From an uncultured Oscillospiraceae bacterium (GTDB taxonomy: Bacteria > Bacillota > Clostridia > Oscillospirales > Oscillospiraceae), in assembly GCA_947630785.1 (NCBI GenBank), contig CANRIW010000003.1, positions 1-64,000 of the forward strand: 64,000 nucleotides of DNA. The letters are read 5' to 3'. The notes below the pieces were generated by a model that was given only the letters and a program-made list of their open reading frames with translations, was not told the origin of the DNA and made no database searches. The stretch's first letter is position 1; every line of letters begins with the position of its first letter. The position numbers and the translations under genes were made by a program. Below, in pieces: positions 35,801 to 43,104 of this stretch.

Positions 35801-36239
35801 GGTGGAAGACTCCTTTCAAAAAACAATTGTGCGGTGGACGGAGGTTTTTCACATCCCGCCCCGGCCCGCCGCCGAGAGGTCTGTGGCGAATACGGCGGTG
35901 GCGCGGCGGGCACTCCGCCTATAAAAAGTGCCCGGCTCCCAGAACGAGAGTCGGGCGCTGTGTGGCAGTGCAGCGGGGCGGTATAACGCACTATACCTTT
36001 CCGCCCGGTCGGGCGGAAAGGCGTGCGGCCGGGGACACCCCGGCACCCCGTTTTGCGGCTTCGCTCCGCCCCGGAGGGGACGGGCTTCGCCGCGCTGCCG
36101 ACGGTGGGAATGGTACGTTGACAGCGCCGGCAGCCGCCTGCGGGCGGACGAAGGACGAAAGACGGGGGACGTGGGGATCAGGGCGGCAGGGCATAAAAAC
36201 AGCGCCCGCGCTCTCGCGCGGACGCCGAAGCGGACGTGT
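35801..36239. other. Origin-of-transfer region, no genes
   Basis: About 440 GC-rich bases between the relaxase and the ATPase gene. They contain the oriT, an inverted repeat GGGCACT (35908-35914)/AGTGCCC (35927-35933), a hairpin TTTCCGCCCG-GTCGGGCGGAAA just right of oriT and CGGGGACACCCCG beyond. The ORFs listed over it have poor codon structure and no ribosome binding sites, so I regard the stretch as non-coding. Confidence 0.6.
35981..35996 (-). other. oriT: oriT with predicted nic site (MobV/pMV158 type)
   Basis: The minus strand reads GTATAGTGCGTTATAC, nearly the pMV158 oriT core (TAGTGTG/TTA nick). By that analogy the nick is after G at 35987, before T at 35986. It lies 181 nt upstream of the mobV start and is oriented with it. 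One base differs from the pMV158 core within the nick heptamer. Confidence 0.78.
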
Positions 36240-37556
36240 TCAGTTGTCCAGCAAAAAATCTGTCAGGCGGATGATCTTGATGCCGTCCTGCGTGACGGGG
36301 TTATCGCAGCTCCCCGCAACGACGATCTTCTCGTAGTTGTCCCGGATCATGCGCAGCGGTGTCAGCTCCCGTTCGCGGGTAGCGGGATCGTTCATAGACT
36401 CGGTGACCTGGATGTATCGCTTCTCCGTCGCCGTGGCGGCGATAAAGTCTACCTCCCGATTGCCCACCTTTCCGATGGCCACATCATATCCACGGCGGAG
36501 CAGTTCAAAGTACACCACGTTCTCGATCATGTGTCCCGTGTCCATATCCCGGAACCCCAGCAGGTAGTTGCGCAGGCCGACATCCACAATGTAGTACTTT
36601 CCCAGCGTCCGCAGATATTCTTTCCCCTTGACATCAAACCGCTTGATCTCGTAGAATACAAAGGACTCCAGCAGGGCCGCCACATAGGCCTGGACGGTCT
36701 GGGCTGCCGGCTTCTTGCGGTCGCCGTCTAGCAGACGCTCGTTCATCAGCGTGTTCCCGATGGTGGAGATAGAGGTGCTGTTGCCGATGTTGTCCGCCAA
36801 AAACATGATGATTTTCCGCAGCAGTTCCGGGTCGGTGAGCTGCCGCTGGCCCCGCCGCCGCTCCCGCTCTAGGATATCCCGCACCACCACGGTGGAGTAC
36901 ACCCCATCCAGCAGGGCCAGCGCCTTGTCGGTGTCCAGCCCCACGTCTGCGATGCCCGGCATCCCGCCGAATTTCAGGTATGCCTCCAGCAGTTCCTGGG
37001 GCTCATAGCTCTCGCCGTCTCCGTCATAGACGCGCCGGCGGAGCGCCCCGGCGGGGCCCCTGCTTTCCCGCACCTCATAGCCGTGGAAGTCCAAAAACTC
37101 CTTGAAGGACAACGGCAGCATCTTGATCTCCACGCTCCGCCCGGCCAGGTATGTGGCGTACTCGGAGGACAGCAGATAGGCATTGGAGCCGGTCACGTAG
37201 ATGTCGCAGTCGAAGTCCACCCGGAAGGAGTTCACGGCATCCTGCCACTGGTCCACCCGCTGGATCTCGTCCAGGAACAGGTAGGCCCGCCCAGTCTCCG
37301 GTAGCCGCTCCTTCACATGGCGGTACAGCCCCTCGGCGGTCATCCCTCGGAACTCCATGGACTCAAAATTCATCTCTATGATCTGTTCCGCCTTTACGCC
37401 GGTCTCCCGCAGATGCCGGGCCATCAGGCGGAGCAGGCTGGACTTGCCACACCGGCGGATGCCTGTGATGACCTTGACGGGCTCCGTGTCCTGGAACGCG
37501 ATCAGGCGGTTCAGGTACAGGTCCCGATTTTTCAGTTCGGACGGCTGTTTCCGCAT
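36240..37556 (-). CDS. AAA ATPase with DUF4143 domain
   Basis: 438 residues. The N-terminal AAA_14-type ATPase has Walker A GIRRCGKSS (about residues 31-39) and Walker B YLFLDEIQ (about 90-97), with sensor-like VTGSNAYLLS. The C-terminal DUF4143 domain includes a PD-(D/E)xK-like strand pattern (VGNREVDFIAAT near residue 385). Such proteins are abundant in Firmicutes and not functionally settled; nuclease-linked stress or defence roles have been suggested. It is monocistronic, with ATG 37556 after GAGGTGATCGCC, and sits at the right end of the element. Confidence 0.85.
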   Translation of the reverse strand: MRKQPSELKNRDLYLNRLIAFQDTEPVKVITGIRRCGKSSLLRLMARHLRETGVKAEQIIEMNFESMEFRGMTAEGLYRHVKERLPETGRAYLFLDEIQRVDQWQDAVNSFRVDFDCDIYVTGSNAYLLSSEYATYLAGRSVEIKMLPLSFKEFLDFHGYEVRESRGPAGALRRRVYDGDGESYEPQELLEAYLKFGGMPGIADVGLDTDKALALLDGVYSTVVVRDILERERRRGQRQLTDPELLRKIIMFLADNIGNSTSISTIGNTLMNERLLDGDRKKPAAQTVQAYVAALLESFVFYEIKRFDVKGKEYLRTLGKYYIVDVGLRNYLLGFRDMDTGHMIENVVYFELLRRGYDVAIGKVGNREVDFIAATATEKRYIQVTESMNDPATRERELTPLRMIRDNYEKIVVAGSCDNPVTQDGIKIIRLTDFLLDN

Positions 37557-37575
37557 GGCGATCACCTCTGCTGAC

Positions 37576-37604
37576 AGGATACCACACGATGAACAAAAAA
37601 TCAA
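37576..37604 (-). promoter_or_regulatory. Promoter of the DUF4143 ATPase gene
   Basis: Minus-strand TTGATT, 17-nt spacer, TATCCT. A perfect 16-bp palindrome AAAGTTTATAAACTTT (37617-37632) lies 12 bp upstream of the -35 box and may be an operator. Confidence 0.6.
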
Positions 37605-37666
37605 GTTTTTAGAATCAAAGTTTATAAACTTTCAAAATCCAAAAGTTTTTTACATGGCTCGACATT

Positions 37667-37796
37667 GCTAACAGAATGCTAACAAACTACCGCAAAACCC
37701 GCTTTTTCACCCTCTGTCTGAATCCGTTGAAATTGCCCGGAAAGTTCGCAAAACGCTTAGAAGTACAAGGGTTTCCGCCGTTTTCAGGTGCTAACA
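37667..37796. repeat. Right arm-type integrase sites (GCTAACA x3)
   Basis: GCTAACA occurs at 37667-37673 and 37678-37684 (11-bp spacing, as at the left end) and again at 37790-37796, preceded by GTTTTCAGG as on the left. The array lies 40-170 bp inside the right attachment core. Confidence 0.65.
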
Positions 37797-37837
37797 GAGG
37801 ACGGACGAGGACGCCGGAGGACGCCCGGTTTTAAGGG

Positions 37838-37895
37838 CTCGAAATCAGGTGTACCAGCAATGATACCGTGGGTTCGAATCCCACCCGCTTCGCCA
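37838..37895 (+). pseudogene. 3' half of the host tRNA-Ser(CGA), right attachment site
   Basis: Starts in the anticodon loop at the core CTCGAAAT, then stem strand CAGG, a long variable arm, T arm GTGGGTTCGAATCCCAC, acceptor strand CCGCTTC, G and encoded CCA. It completes the 5' half at 22957-22997: the anticodon stem is perfect and six of seven acceptor pairs match. Without its own promoter and 5' half it should be inactive. Confidence 0.88.
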
Positions 37896-37905
37896 CGCCG
37901 GGAAC

Positions 37906-37956
37906 GTCCTGAGGATGGCGGAAAAACGCAAGCATTTCCCCTGCCGTCCTCAGGAC
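37906..37956. repeat. Large inverted repeat between tRNA half and infC promoter
   Basis: GTCCTGAGGATGGC and GCCGTCCTCAGGAC pair over 14 bp with one G-U and a 23-nt loop. It lies 10 bp after the tRNA 3' half and may be the original terminator of the host tRNA, although no T-run follows. Confidence 0.5.
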
Positions 37957-38011
37957 GCCTCCTCTCTCCCCATACAAAACCAAAGAGGCGCAAAAATACT
38001 TATTTTTGCTA

Positions 38012-38040
38012 TTGACAATCCGAAATTTTTCTGCTATTCT
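38012..38040 (+). promoter_or_regulatory. infC-rpmI-rplT promoter
   Basis: TTGACA, 17-nt spacer, TATTCT, about 160 nt upstream of infC. Confidence 0.75.
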
Positions 38041-38180
38041 ACTTGAGCAAAACAAAGCAGGTGCAGCGCCGCTGTCCTCACCTCCCGCCGCGGGCGAAGG
38101 GGTCAACATGGTGGAACGACACGCGTGAGGCGTGCTGTTTCGTTGTGGACGTGGGCGCTCTCCGCTCACGTTTGTTTTTG
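38041..38180 (+). promoter_or_regulatory. infC leader with attenuator (L20-leader type)
   Basis: The leader ends in a hairpin ACGTGGGCG-CTCTC-CGCTCACGT (38149-38171) followed by TTTGTTTTT, directly before the infC ribosome binding site. Upstream lies a competing stem region (ACACGCGTGAGGCGTGC). In Bacillus subtilis the same operon is autoregulated by L20 at such a leader; the same control is inferred here from position and structure. Confidence 0.68.
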
Positions 38181-38201
38181 TCCTACAGGAGGTGTTTGAC
38201 C

Positions 38202-38723
38202 ATAGCTAACACGGCTCATCAGATCAACGAAGAGATCCGGGACCGGGAGGTGCGGCTCATCGGAGCCGACGGCGCTCAGCTGGGCGTCATGTCCGCCGCC
38301 GAGGCGCAGCATCACGCCGACGAGGCCGGACTGGACCTGGTGAAGATCTCTCCCACCGCCGTCCCCCCCGTGTGCAAGCTCATGGACTACGGCAAGTACC
38401 GGTTCGAGCAGTCCAAGCGGGAAAAAGAGGCCCGCAAGAACCAGCACGTGGTGGAGGTGAAGGAGATCCGCATGTCTCCCGGCATCGACAGCGGCGACTT
38501 CAACACCAAGCTGCGCAACGCCCAGAAGTTTTTGAGCGAGGGCAACCGGGTGAAGGTCACCGTGCGCTTCCGGGGCCGTGAGATGGCCCACACCGACATC
38601 GGCAAGAACCTTCTGCTGGAGTTTGCCGGACAGTGCGGCGAGGTGGCCAATCTGGACAAGGAGCCCAAGCTGGAGGGCCGGCACATGTCCATCTTCCTGT
38701 CCGCCAGGTCCGCCAAAAAGTAA
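38202..38723 (+). CDS. infC: Translation initiation factor IF-3 (apparent AUA start)
   Basis: IF-3 binds the 30S subunit, prevents premature subunit joining and checks the start codon. The N-domain reads [23 protein letters not shown] and the C-domain contains [25 protein letters not shown]. There is no ATG, GTG or TTG at the right distance: AGGAGG at 38187-38192 is 9 nt from an in-frame ATA at 38202, while the TTG at 38196 is only 3 nt away. infC of other bacteria starts with AUU and is autoregulated through it, so AUA fits. The protein from 38202 has about 173 residues, normal length. Confidence 0.93.
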   Translation: MANTAHQINEEIRDREVRLIGADGAQLGVMSAAEAQHHADEAGLDLVKISPTAVPPVCKLMDYGKYRFEQSKREKEARKNQHVVEVKEIRMSPGIDSGDFNTKLRNAQKFLSEGNRVKVTVRFRGREMAHTDIGKNLLLEFAGQCGEVANLDKEPKLEGRHMSIFLSARSAKK

Positions 38724-38770
38724 ACCCCGCGGCCCAAAGCCGCCATCACATGACAAAGGAGAATACCGCC

Positions 38771-38974
38771 ATGCCCAAAGTCAAGACCCACAGCGGCGCC
38801 AAGAAGCGCTTCAAGCTGACCAAGAACGGCCTCGTCAAGCGCGCTCACGCCTACAAGAGCCACCTGCTGAACGGCCACGGCAAGACCCGCAAGCTCAAGA
38901 GAGGCCTCCGCAAGGGCGCCTACGCCGACGTGACCAATCAGGCCACCGTCAAGCGCATGATCCCCTATAAATAA
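38771..38974 (+). CDS. rpmI: 50S ribosomal protein L35
   Basis: 67 residues, starting [17 protein letters not shown] and ending near KRMIPYK, the full L35 family. It is basic and is assembled into the large subunit. It lies 47 nt after infC and 40 nt before rplT in the conserved IF3-L35-L20 operon, so it is under the same leader control. ATG 38771 follows AAAGGAG. Confidence 0.97.
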   Translation: MPKVKTHSGAKKRFKLTKNGLVKRAHAYKSHLLNGHGKTRKLKRGLRKGAYADVTNQATVKRMIPYK

Positions 38975-39014
38975 GGTTTCAACTCATTTACTCATAACAG
39001 GAGGCTGAACGACA

Positions 39015-39371
39015 ATGGCAAGAGTCAAGGGCGCGATGATGACGCGCAAGAGAAGGAATAAGATCCTCAAGCTGGCCAAGGGCTACTGGGGCGCCAAGAG
39101 CAAGCACTTCAAGATGGCCAACGAGCAGGTGATGAAGTCCCTGCAGTACGCCTACACCGGCCGCCGGCTGAAGAAGCGCGACTTCCGTCAGCTGTGGATC
39201 GCCCGGATCAGCGCCGGGTGCAAGATGAACGGCATGAACTACTCCACCTTCATGCACGGCCTGAAGCTGGCCGGCGTGGAGATCAACCGCAAGATGCTGG
39301 CTGAGATGGCCGTCAACGACAAGGCCGCCTTCGCCCAGCTCACCGGCGTGGTCAAGGAGAAGCTGGCCTGA
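39015..39371 (+). CDS. rplT: 50S ribosomal protein L20
   Basis: 118 residues, starting [23 protein letters not shown], with the family's long basic N-terminal extension and the globular RNA-binding C-domain. L20 is an early assembly protein of the 50S subunit and, in Bacillus, the repressor of its own operon through the leader. ATG 39015 has CAGGAGG upstream. Last gene of the operon; a strong terminator follows. Confidence 0.97.
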   Translation: MARVKGAMMTRKRRNKILKLAKGYWGAKSKHFKMANEQVMKSLQYAYTGRRLKKRDFRQLWIARISAGCKMNGMNYSTFMHGLKLAGVEINRKMLAEMAVNDKAAFAQLTGVVKEKLA

Positions 39372-39387
39372 ACCGCATAAAGGCATG

Positions 39388-39422
39388 AAAACTCCCGGTT
39401 CCAAAAAGGACCGGGAGTTTTT
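39388..39422 (+). terminator. Terminator of infC-rpmI-rplT
   Basis: AAACTCCCGGT and ACCGGGAGTTT form an 11-bp stem with an 11-nt loop, followed by further T residues, 17 nt after the rplT stop. Confidence 0.88.
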
Positions 39423-39496
39423 GCGTAGATCGCCGTCCGACAGATGGGCGGCGGGGCCTCGACGGCGGCGCGGACCTCCCGGTCTGAAAAAAGGGA

Positions 39497-39525
39497 TTGC
39501 AATTCTCTCCCCATGCTGATACAAT
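39497..39525 (+). promoter_or_regulatory. Promoter of peptide ABC transporter operon
   Basis: TTGCAA, 17-nt spacer, TACAAT, 95 nt upstream of the binding-protein gene. Confidence 0.65.
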
Positions 39526-39620
39526 AGTCGCGCCGGAGGAACTGACCCGGACGGGCAGCCACCCCGGCGGGACAACTGAATACGATACAGTTGCGAGAAA
39601 TGCAGAAAGGAAGAAGCAAA

Positions 39621-41246
39621 ATGCCCAAGCTCTTGAAACGGGCCCTTTTGCTGCTCGTCGTCGCGGCCATGCTCGCGGCCTCACTGTGCGCCTGCACAGG
39701 AGGCACGCAGTCCGGCACCGGCCCCTCGGCGCCTGCACAATCGGGCGAGTTACCCCCCGAGTCCGCCACTCCCACTGAGGAGTCGGAAGGGAAGAACTCA
39801 GTCACGGTAGGTATCGCGCAGGACCTGGACACCCTCGATCCCCACATGGCGGTGAACGCCGGGACCAGCGAGGTGCTGTTCAACCTCTTCGAAGGACTGG
39901 TGAAGGCCAGTCCCGACGGCGGAGTGATCCCCGCTGTCGCCAGTGGCTGGGATGTGTCCCCCGACGGGCTCACCTACACCTTCACCCTGCGGGAAGGCGT
40001 CACCTTCCACAACGGGGCCCCCGTCACCGTCGAAGACGTCCTGTACTCACTGAGACGCTGCAACGGCGGGGAGAATGATGGGGTGCCCATCGTCTCCTCT
40101 TTTATTTTGGACCCCGCCACCGGGGAGAGCCTCATCAAGTCCATCGAGCCCGGTGAGGGGGACCAGGTGGTCGTCACCCTGGCGGAGCCCCGCCTGGAGT
40201 TCCCCTACTTCCTCACCGCCGCCCACATCATCCCCGCGGACTCCGGCTCCACCATCGGCTCGAACCCCATCGGCACCGGCCCCTTCTCTTTCGTCTCCTT
40301 CACCCCCCAGGAGAGCCTGACGGTGAAGCGGTACGACGGCTACTGGGGCGACCCCGCCTCCCTGGACGAGGTCACCTTCCGCATCTACACCGGGGCCTCC
40401 GCCGTCAGCTCCATGGTGATGGCCCTCCAGGCCGGCTCCCTGGACCTGGTGATCCACCTGCCCAGCACCTACGCCGACCAGGTGGGGGACTGCGCCGTCC
40501 TCCAGAGCACCATGAAGCTGGTCCAGGCCCTCTACATCAACAACGCCGTCGAGCCCTTTGACGACGTGCGGGTGCGCCAGGCCATGTACTACGCCATCGA
40601 CGTGCCCGAGATCATCGACATGGTGTGCGACGGGGCGGGGGTGCCCACCGGCACCAGCATGTATCCCGCCCAGCAGCGGTACTTCCTGCCCGAGCTGGCC
40701 GAGACCTACACCCAGGACATCGAAAAGGCGAAGCAGCTCCTGGCCGACGCCGGCTATCCCGACGGCTTCGACATGACCATCACCGTCCCCTCCAACTACG
40801 CCCAGCACGTGGACACCGGTGTGATCATCTCTGAACAGCTGGAGGCCGTGGGCATCAACGCCGAGGTGGTCTCCGTGCAGTGGGAGACCTGGGTCAGCGA
40901 CGTATACAAGGGCCGGAACTTTGAGACCACCGTGTCCGGCATCTCCGCCAGCGACATGACCGCCCGGGAGATGCTGGTGCGCTACGCCTCCGACCACAGC
41001 AAGAACTTCATCAACTTCTCCGACGCGGAGTATGACGAGGTCACCGCCAAGGCCCAGACCACCCTGGATGAGAGCGAGCAGATGGCCCTCTACAAGCGGG
41101 CGGAGCAGATCCTGAACGAGCAGGCCGCCTCCCTGTGGCTCCAGGACCTGTGCGAGCTGGTGGCCATCTCCCCGGAGCTGGACCCCGACAGCTTCACGTT
41201 CTACTGCACCTATGTGCTGGATATGTCCAGCGTCAGATTCAAATAA
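39621..41246 (+). CDS. Peptide/nickel-type ABC transporter substrate-binding lipoprotein
   Basis: 541 residues of the SBP family 5 (DppA/OppA/NikA). A type II signal peptide ends at a lipobox LCAC (Cys about residue 25), then an acidic linker, then the family start VGIAQDLDTLDPHMAVN. Typical later features are PYFLTAAHIIP and RVRQAMYYAIDVPEIIDMV. It captures peptides or a similar ligand outside the membrane and delivers it to the permeases encoded downstream. Ligand unknown. ATG 39621 has AGAAAGGAAG upstream; the ORF-track N-terminus has no signal. Confidence 0.92.
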   Translation: MPKLLKRALLLLVVAAMLAASLCACTGGTQSGTGPSAPAQSGELPPESATPTEESEGKNSVTVGIAQDLDTLDPHMAVNAGTSEVLFNLFEGLVKASPDGGVIPAVASGWDVSPDGLTYTFTLREGVTFHNGAPVTVEDVLYSLRRCNGGENDGVPIVSSFILDPATGESLIKSIEPGEGDQVVVTLAEPRLEFPYFLTAAHIIPADSGSTIGSNPIGTGPFSFVSFTPQESLTVKRYDGYWGDPASLDEVTFRIYTGASAVSSMVMALQAGSLDLVIHLPSTYADQVGDCAVLQSTMKLVQALYINNAVEPFDDVRVRQAMYYAIDVPEIIDMVCDGAGVPTGTSMYPAQQRYFLPELAETYTQDIEKAKQLLADAGYPDGFDMTITVPSNYAQHVDTGVIISEQLEAVGINAEVVSVQWETWVSDVYKGRNFETTVSGISASDMTAREMLVRYASDHSKNFINFSDAEYDEVTAKAQTTLDESEQMALYKRAEQILNEQAASLWLQDLCELVAISPELDPDSFTFYCTYVLDMSSVRFK

Positions 41247-41255
41247 CGGCAAAAC

Positions 41256-41286
41256 ACCCCCACGGGAGTTCTTTTCCCGTGGGGGT
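41256..41286 (+). repeat. Strong hairpin between binding protein and permease genes
   Basis: ACCCCCACGGGA/TCCCGTGGGGGT form a perfect 12-bp stem with a 7-nt loop, with no T-run after it. Such hairpins usually protect the upstream mRNA, giving excess binding protein over permease. Confidence 0.6.
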
Positions 41287-41351
41287 AAGCCCCTTTCCGG
41301 CTTTATGGAAGGAAATGGGCCGCATTTTCTGATTGAAAGGGGGCCGTCCCC

Positions 41352-42293
41352 TTGGCAAAAGCGATCATAAAACGGGTGCTGCTGCTCATCGGCACCCTGC
41401 TGCTGGTGACGCTGCTGGCCTTTTTCGCCTTCTCCGTCATCCCCGGCGACCCCACCGAGGCCGTCCTGGGCATGGACGCCACCGACGCCCAGATCGCCGC
41501 CTTCCGGGAGCGGATGGGCCTGGACCTGCCCCTGTGGCAGCGGTACCTGAAATGGCTGGGGGAGTTCGTCACCGGCGACTTTGGGGACTCCTTCAACTTT
41601 CACATGCCGGTGGCCCAGCTGCTGCTGCCCAAGGTGGGGGCCACCCTGACCCTGGCGGCCCTGGCCTTCGTCCTCATCGTGGTCCTCTCCATCCCCCTGG
41701 GGCTGCTGTGCGCCCGGTTCGCCGGCAGCTGGCCCGACAAGGTCCTCACCGTGCTGGACCAGCTGGCCATGTCGGTGCCCGGCTTCGTGCTGGGCATCGG
41801 CATCATGTACCTGTTCGCCCTGGTGCTCCGCTGGTTCCGGCCGGAGTACGTCCCCCTGTCGGCGGGGCTGCTGCCCCACCTGTGGTATATGCTCTTCCCC
41901 GCCCTGGCGGTGGCCATCCCCAAAAGCGCCATGACGGTGCGGCTGCTCCGGGGCTCGGTGCTGGGGGAGCTGGGCCAGGACTACGTCCGCACGGCGTACA
42001 GCAAGGGCCGGTCCCGGTCCTCGGTGCTGTGGGGCCATGTGCTGCGCAACGCCATGATCCCGGTGGTCACCTTCCTGGCCATGACCATCGCCGAGATATT
42101 GACCGGCTCCATCGTGGTGGAGCAGGTGTTCGGCGTGGCGGGGGTGGGCCGCATCCTGGTCACCTCCATCGGCAACCGGGACTATCCGGTGGTCCAGGCC
42201 ATCGTGGCCCTGGTGGCCATCGTGGTGGTGTGCTGCAATTTCCTGGCCGACATCCTCTACCGGGTGATGGACCCCCGGATCGACGGGAGGTGA
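41352..42293 (+). CDS. ABC transporter permease (DppB/OppB family)
   Basis: 313 residues with six hydrophobic segments. It has the family's long first periplasmic region after helix 1 (SVIPGDPTEAVLGMDATDAQ) and the EAA-like loop near the end (VRTAYSKGRSRSSVLWGHVLRNAMIP) that docks the ATPase. Together with the next gene it forms the membrane channel. The start is TTG 41352 with AAAGGGGG upstream; no ATG is available. It ends 4 nt before the second permease. Confidence 0.93.
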   Translation: MAKAIIKRVLLLIGTLLLVTLLAFFAFSVIPGDPTEAVLGMDATDAQIAAFRERMGLDLPLWQRYLKWLGEFVTGDFGDSFNFHMPVAQLLLPKVGATLTLAALAFVLIVVLSIPLGLLCARFAGSWPDKVLTVLDQLAMSVPGFVLGIGIMYLFALVLRWFRPEYVPLSAGLLPHLWYMLFPALAVAIPKSAMTVRLLRGSVLGELGQDYVRTAYSKGRSRSSVLWGHVLRNAMIPVVTFLAMTIAEILTGSIVVEQVFGVAGVGRILVTSIGNRDYPVVQAIVALVAIVVVCCNFLADILYRVMDPRIDGR

Positions 42294-42297
42294 GGGC

Positions 42298-43104
42298 GTG
42301 AAGCGGAAGAACTGGTATCTGGCCGCGGGGACCGCCCTCACGGTCATCATGACAGCCTGGACCGTCCTGGGCTTTTTCTGGACCCCCTACGACCCCTCCG
42401 CCCGCAGCTCGGCGGACAAGTACGCCCTGCCCTCCCTGGCTCACCCCTTCGGGTGCGACTATATGGGCCGGGACATCTTCTCCCGCGCCCTGGAGGGGGC
42501 GGGCACCACGCTCACCATCGCGGCGGCGGTGCTGGTCATCGGCTTCGTGTTCGGGCTGCTCATCGGGGCCCTCTGCGGGTACTACGGCGGCGCGGCCGAC
42601 GCCCTCATCATGCGCCTGTGCGACGCGGTCTCCGCCTTCCCCAGCATCCTGCTGGCCCTGGTGGCCATCGCCCTGCTGGGCCGGGGCAAGTACAATATCA
42701 TCGCCGCCCTGGGGGTGCTGTTCGTCCCCAGCTTCGCCCGGCTGGTGCGGGGGGAATTCCTCAAGCAGCGGGACCGGGACTATGTGAAGTCCGCCAAGCT
42801 GATGGGGGTGTCCGACCTCCGCATCATCTTCGTCCACATCCTGCCCAACACCTGGCCGGTGCTGCTGTCGGGGCTCACCATCGGCTTCAACAACGCCGTC
42901 CTGGCCGAGGCGTCCATGAGCTACCTGGGCGTGGGCGTCAGCCCCACCGAGCCCAGCCTGGGCTATATGCTCAGCGAGTCCCAGGCCTATCTGCTGAAGG
43001 CCCCCTGGTTCACCGCCTTCCCCGCCCTGGTCATCATCCTGCTGATTTTGGGCGTGGGCCTGGTGGGCGAGGGCGTCCGCGGGGAACTGGGGGTGGAACC
43101 ATGA
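42298..43104 (+). CDS. ABC transporter permease (DppC/OppC family)
   Basis: 268 residues, second permease of the importer. The N-terminus (helix 1, then WTPYDPSARS) and LAHPFGCDYMGRDIFSRALEG are diagnostic of OppC/DppC proteins, and the EAA loop reads VKSAKLMGVSDLRIIFVHILPNTWP. It starts with GTG 42298 after GGAGGTGAG and its stop overlaps the start of the ATPase gene (ATGA). It pairs with the DppB-type permease. Confidence 0.93.
   Translation: MKRKNWYLAAGTALTVIMTAWTVLGFFWTPYDPSARSSADKYALPSLAHPFGCDYMGRDIFSRALEGAGTTLTIAAAVLVIGFVFGLLIGALCGYYGGAADALIMRLCDAVSAFPSILLALVAIALLGRGKYNIIAALGVLFVPSFARLVRGEFLKQRDRDYVKSAKLMGVSDLRIIFVHILPNTWPVLLSGLTIGFNNAVLAEASMSYLGVGVSPTEPSLGYMLSESQAYLLKAPWFTAFPALVIILLILGVGLVGEGVRGELGVEP

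Larger units (their letters stand above)
22998..37845. mobile_element. Integrative mobilizable element in a tRNA-Ser(CGA) gene
   Basis: A 14.8 kb island bounded by the core CTCGAAAT inside the two halves of one tRNA-Ser gene. It carries a tyrosine integrase (24490-25740), HTH and excisionase-like genes, a MobV relaxase with a pMV158-like oriT, a type III restriction-modification cargo and a DUF4143-type ATPase. There is no conjugation machinery, so transfer would need a helper. Arm-type GCTAACA repeats lie near both ends. Several internal genes are clearly more AT-rich than the host DNA. The left end contains two further copies of the core, suggesting more than one integration event. Confidence 0.88.

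Noticed and set aside
35683-36731. Overlapping ORFs across the oriT region
   Set aside because: Arg/Pro-rich shadow translations over hairpins and oriT, and antisense to the ATPase gene; no ribosome binding sites.
23464-37837. CRISPR array as part of the defence island
   Set aside because: No regularly spaced repeats of 25-40 bp and no cas genes were seen in this or any other part of the window.
22957-37895. A functional trans-spliced split tRNA
   Set aside because: The halves are 14.8 kb apart with an integrase element between them and share an attachment core. Split tRNAs of that kind are archaeal; an insertion explains this fully.
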